From NCBI RefSeq assembly GCF_051014445.1, contig NW_027488370.1, positions 12,276,001 through 12,340,000 of the forward strand: a DNA stretch of 64,000 bases. The letters run 5' to 3'. Under the pieces are notes generated by a model that was not told the DNA's origin, ran no database searches, and saw nothing but the letters and a program-made list of their open reading frames with translations. Position 1 is the first letter of the stretch, and each line of letters begins with the position of its first letter. This DNA is from Colletes latitarsis. Taxonomy: Eukaryota > Arthropoda > Insecta > Hymenoptera > Colletidae. Positions 61,377 to 64,000 of this stretch are shown one piece after another. The translations under genes were made by a program, and so were the position numbers.

Positions 61377-62927
61377 GGTTAGGTCTGGGATATCCCCTCA
61401 TCTGGCTTATACTTTCGCGTTTTTCGCATACTTGTTGGGCAGATCCCGGGTTTTTTCTGGTTTGGATCACGTAGTAATGTGGTATCACACCCAAACAGTC
61501 AATTAACCCTGGTTGCGAATAATATTTTAGAGGATAACGCTGGTTATGTCTGGGTTAGTTCCGGTATTTGCAATCTTCAGGCTCATACTTTCGCGTTTTT
61601 CGCATACTTGTTGGGCAGATCCCGGGTTTTTTCTGGTTTGGATCACGTAGTAATGTGGTATCACACCCAAACAGTCAATTAACCCTGGTTGCGAATAATA
61701 TTTTAGAGGATAACGCTGGTTATGTCTGGGTTAGTTCCGGTATTTGCAATCTTCTGGCTCATACTTTCGCATTTTTCGCATACCTGTTGTTCAGATCCTG
61801 GCCTTTTTCTGGCTTGGACCACGTAGTAATGTGGTACCACACCGAAACAGTCAATTAACCCTGGTTGCGGATAATATTTTAGAGGATAACGCTGGTTATG
61901 TCTGGGTTAGTTCCGGTATTTGCAATCTTCTGGCTCATACTTTCTCGTTTTTCGCATACTTGTTGGGCAGATCCTGGCTTCCTTCTGGCATGGACCACGT
62001 AGTAATGTGGTACCACACCGAAACAGTCAGTTATACCTGGTTGCGATTAATATTTTAGAGGATAACGCCGGTTATGTCTAGGTTAGGTCTGGTATTTGCA
62101 ATTAACTGGCTTATACTTTCGCGTTTTTCGCATACTTGTTGGGCAGATCCCGGGTTTTTCCTGGTTTGGATCACGTAGTAATGTGGTATCACACTGAAAC
62201 AGTCAATAAAAGCTGGTTCCGATTAATAGTTTGGAGGATAACGCTGGTTACGTTTGGGTTAGTTCTGGTATTAGCAATCATCTGGCTCGTACTTTCGCAT
62301 TTTTCGCATACCTGTTGCTCAGATCCTGGCCTTTTTCTGGCTTGGACCACGTAGTAATGCGGTACCACACCGAAACAGTCAATCAAACCTGGTTGCGATT
62401 AATATTTTAGAGGTTAACGCCGGTTATGTCTCGGTTAGGTTTGGGATTTGCAACCATCTGGCTCGTACTTTCGCATTTCTCGCATACTTTTTGGCCAGAT
62501 CCCGGCCTTTTTCTGGCTTGGACCACGTAGTAATGTGGTACCACACCGAAACAGTCAATTAACCCTGGTTGCGAATAATATTTTAGAGGATAACGCTGGT
62601 TATGTCTGGGTTAGTTCCGGTATTTGCAATCTTCTGGCTCATACTTTCGCGTTTTTCGCATACTTGTTGGGCAGATCCCGGGTTTTTTCTGGTTTGGATC
62701 ACGTAGTAATGTGGTATCACACTGAAACTGACAATAAAAGCTGGTTCCGATTAATAGTTTGGAGGATAACGCTGGTTACGTTTGTGTTAGTTCTGGTATT
62801 AGCAATCATCTGGCTCGTACTTTCGCGTTTTTCGCATACTTGTTGGGCAGATCCTGGCTTCCTTCTGGCTTGGACCACGTAGTAATGTGGTACCACACTG
62901 AAACTGTCAATTAAACCTGGTTTCGAA
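61377..62927. repeat. Right flank, mixed monomers, part 2
   Basis: About nine monomers with no gene. 61428-61640 matches 58614-58825 (offset about 2810 bp), and then repeats its own CCCGGG monomer once more 176 bp on. 61744-62000 matches 59464-59720 (offset 2280 bp), and 62590-62950 matches 58726-59086 (offset 3864 bp), including GGCTTCCTTCTGGC. Confidence 0.8.
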
Positions 62928-63309
62928 TAATATTTTAGAGGATAACGCCGGTTATTTCTGGGTTAGGTCTGGTATTTGCCCTCATCTGGCTCGAACTTTC
63001 GCATTTATCGCATACTTGGCCAGATCCTGGCCTTTTTCTGGCTTGGACGAAGTAGTAACGTGGGACAACACTAAAAGAGTCAATTAAACCTGGTTGCGAT
63101 TAATATTTTAGAGGATACCGCCGGTTATGTCTCGGTTAGGTCTGGTATTTGCCCTCATCTGGCTCGAACTTTCGCATTTTTCGCATACTTGTTGGCCAGA
63201 TCCTGGCCTTTGTCTGGCTTGGAGCACGTAGTAAAGTGGTACCACACTGAAACAGTCAATTAAACCTGGGTCCGATTAATATTTTAGAAGATAACGCCGG
63301 TTATGTCTG
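62928..63309. repeat. Duplicated segment with 3-bp-deleted monomer, copy B
   Basis: Partner of 60995-61376, with the same CATACTTGGCCAG deletion, ACTAAAAGAGTC and GGATACCGCC. Differences include TTTTTCGC/TTTATCGC and GTGAGACCACAC/GTGGGACAACAC. It is somewhat more diverged than the 24-58 kb copies. Confidence 0.88.
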
Positions 63310-63596
63310 GGTTAGGTCTGGTATTTGCCCTCATCTGGCTCGTACTTTCGCATTTTTCGCATACTTGTTGGCCAGATCCTGGCTTTTTTCTTGTTTGGGT
63401 CACGTAGTAACGCGGTACCACACTGAAACAGTCAATTAAACCTGTGTCCGATTAATATTTTAGAGGATAACGCCGGTTATGTCTGGGTTAGGTCTGGTAT
63501 TTGCCCTTATCTGGCTCGTACTTTCGCATTTTTCGCATACTTGTTGGCCAGATCCTGGATTTTCTGGTTTGGATCACGTAGTAACGAGGTACCACA
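63310..63596. repeat. Right-edge monomers
   Basis: One and a half monomers of CTGGCC/GCCCTC type that carry TAACGCGG or TAACGAGG before TACC in place of TAATGTGG, a variant rare in the rest of the window. One has GGATTTTCTGG with bases missing from the pyrimidine run near 63560. No gene is seen. Confidence 0.75.
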
Positions 63597-63948
63597 CCGA
63601 AACTGTCAATTAAAACTGGTTGCGATTACTATTTTGAAGGATAACGCCGGTTACGTCTGGGTTAGGTCTGGTATTTGCACACATCTGGCTCGTACTTTCG
63701 CATTTTTCGCATAGTTGTTGGCCAGATCCTGGCTTTTTTCTGGTTTGGATCACGTAGTAACGCGGTACCACACCGAAACTGTCAATTAAACCTGGTTGCG
63801 ATTACTATTTTGGAGGATAACGCCGGTTACGTCTGGGGTAGGTCTGGTATTTGCACACATCTGGCTCGTACTTTCGCATTTTTCGCATACTTGTTGGCCA
63901 GATCCTGGGTTTCTTCAGGTTTGGATCCCTTAGTAATGTGGTTCCACA
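63597..63948. repeat. Adjacent near-identical monomer pair
   Basis: Two neighbouring monomers (63597-63772 and 63773-63948) share ACTGTCAATTAAA, GATTACTATTTTG, GGTTACGTCTGG and TTTGCACACATCTGG, a combination not seen elsewhere in the window. Most neighbours here are unlike each other, so this pair suggests a recent single-monomer duplication or a different homogenisation mode at the right edge. Confidence 0.82.
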
Positions 63949-64000
63949 CCGAAACAGTCAATTAAAGCTGGTTCCGATTTGTATTTTAGAGGATAACGCT

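Larger units (their letters stand above)
1..64000. repeat. Satellite DNA array, ~176-bp monomer, head-to-tail
   Basis: The entire window is a tandem array of a unit of about 176 bp, giving some 364 monomers. The period is read directly from recurring landmarks, for example the GTAATG before the GGTACC box at 26735 and again at 26911, or the GCACACATC segment at 63677 and 63853. All copies run in one orientation; I saw no inverted monomer and no foreign insertion. The consensus is about 44% GC, with 36% T against 20% A on this strand. Adjacent monomers differ by many substitutions, whereas monomers many units apart can be nearly identical, which is the signature of higher-order repeats. Arrays of this size and unit length are typical of centromeric or pericentromeric heterochromatin in plants and animals; the function is inference. 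I do not recognise the family. No real gene, tRNA, rRNA or transposon was found in any part. Confidence 0.98.

Noticed and set aside
1..64000. Tandem family of about 96-residue hydrophobic proteins
   Set aside because: The frames start at TTG, overlap each other from monomer to monomer, follow the 176-bp period (not a multiple of three) and open or close through satellite polymorphisms. No gene structure supports them.
1..64000. CRISPR array
   Set aside because: There are no unique spacers: the whole 176-bp unit repeats, and no cas gene is present.

Overview
The whole window is one uninterrupted head-to-tail satellite DNA array. The basic unit is about 176 bp (roughly 364 monomers in 64 kb), always in the same orientation, with no unique sequence, RNA gene, transposon or protein-coding gene that I could find. 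A monomer can be read as the following landmarks in order: a GGTACC box (position 26735 onward for a reference copy), a CAGTCAATTAA segment, GGTTGCGATTAATATTTT, AGAGGATAACGCCGGTTATG, a GGTTAGGTCTGG segment, a CATCTGGCTCGTAC segment, a TTTCGCAT/TTTCGCAT direct repeat, a GGCCAGATCCTGGCC dyad and GGATCACGTA. The consensus I derived by eye has about 44% GC, is strongly T-rich on the given strand (63 T against 36 A per monomer) and keeps about seven CpGs.

This points to a eukaryotic chromosome, most probably centromeric or pericentromeric heterochromatin, from a long-read assembly. I do not recognise the satellite family and cannot name the organism. No canonical CENP-B box was found. Many open frames exist on the + strand, but they begin almost entirely at TTG, differ only as the monomers differ, and are best explained as accidental translations of the repeat.

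Layout. 1-7238: diverged monomers with small duplications and a 73-bp-deleted monomer present three times. 7239-17080: a mosaic of overlapping multi-monomer duplications (offsets 3863, 5271, 4567 and 527 bp). 17081-24357: mixed monomers with a 1069-bp duplication at 1935 bp spacing. 24358-29647: a 15-monomer unit of 2641 bp in two near-identical tandem copies, itself built on a 3-monomer (528 bp) rhythm. 30730-38465: a 22-monomer unit of 3860 bp in two tandem copies. 40273-51142: a 21-monomer unit of 3672 bp in three tandem copies, the first lacking one 170-bp monomer. The segments flanking and overlapping this triplet (about 35.75-42.2 kb and 49.2-56.2 kb) are copies of each other. 51143-58610: a patchwork of pieces of the preceding units. 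58611-64000: more varied monomers with further short duplications.

The biology visible here is therefore not a gene system but concerted evolution: higher-order repeats (HORs) of several sizes, gene-conversion-like tracts, indel-marked monomer subfamilies and conserved dyad symmetries. The most homogeneous and largest units lie at about 24-58 kb. The left end is more heterogeneous.
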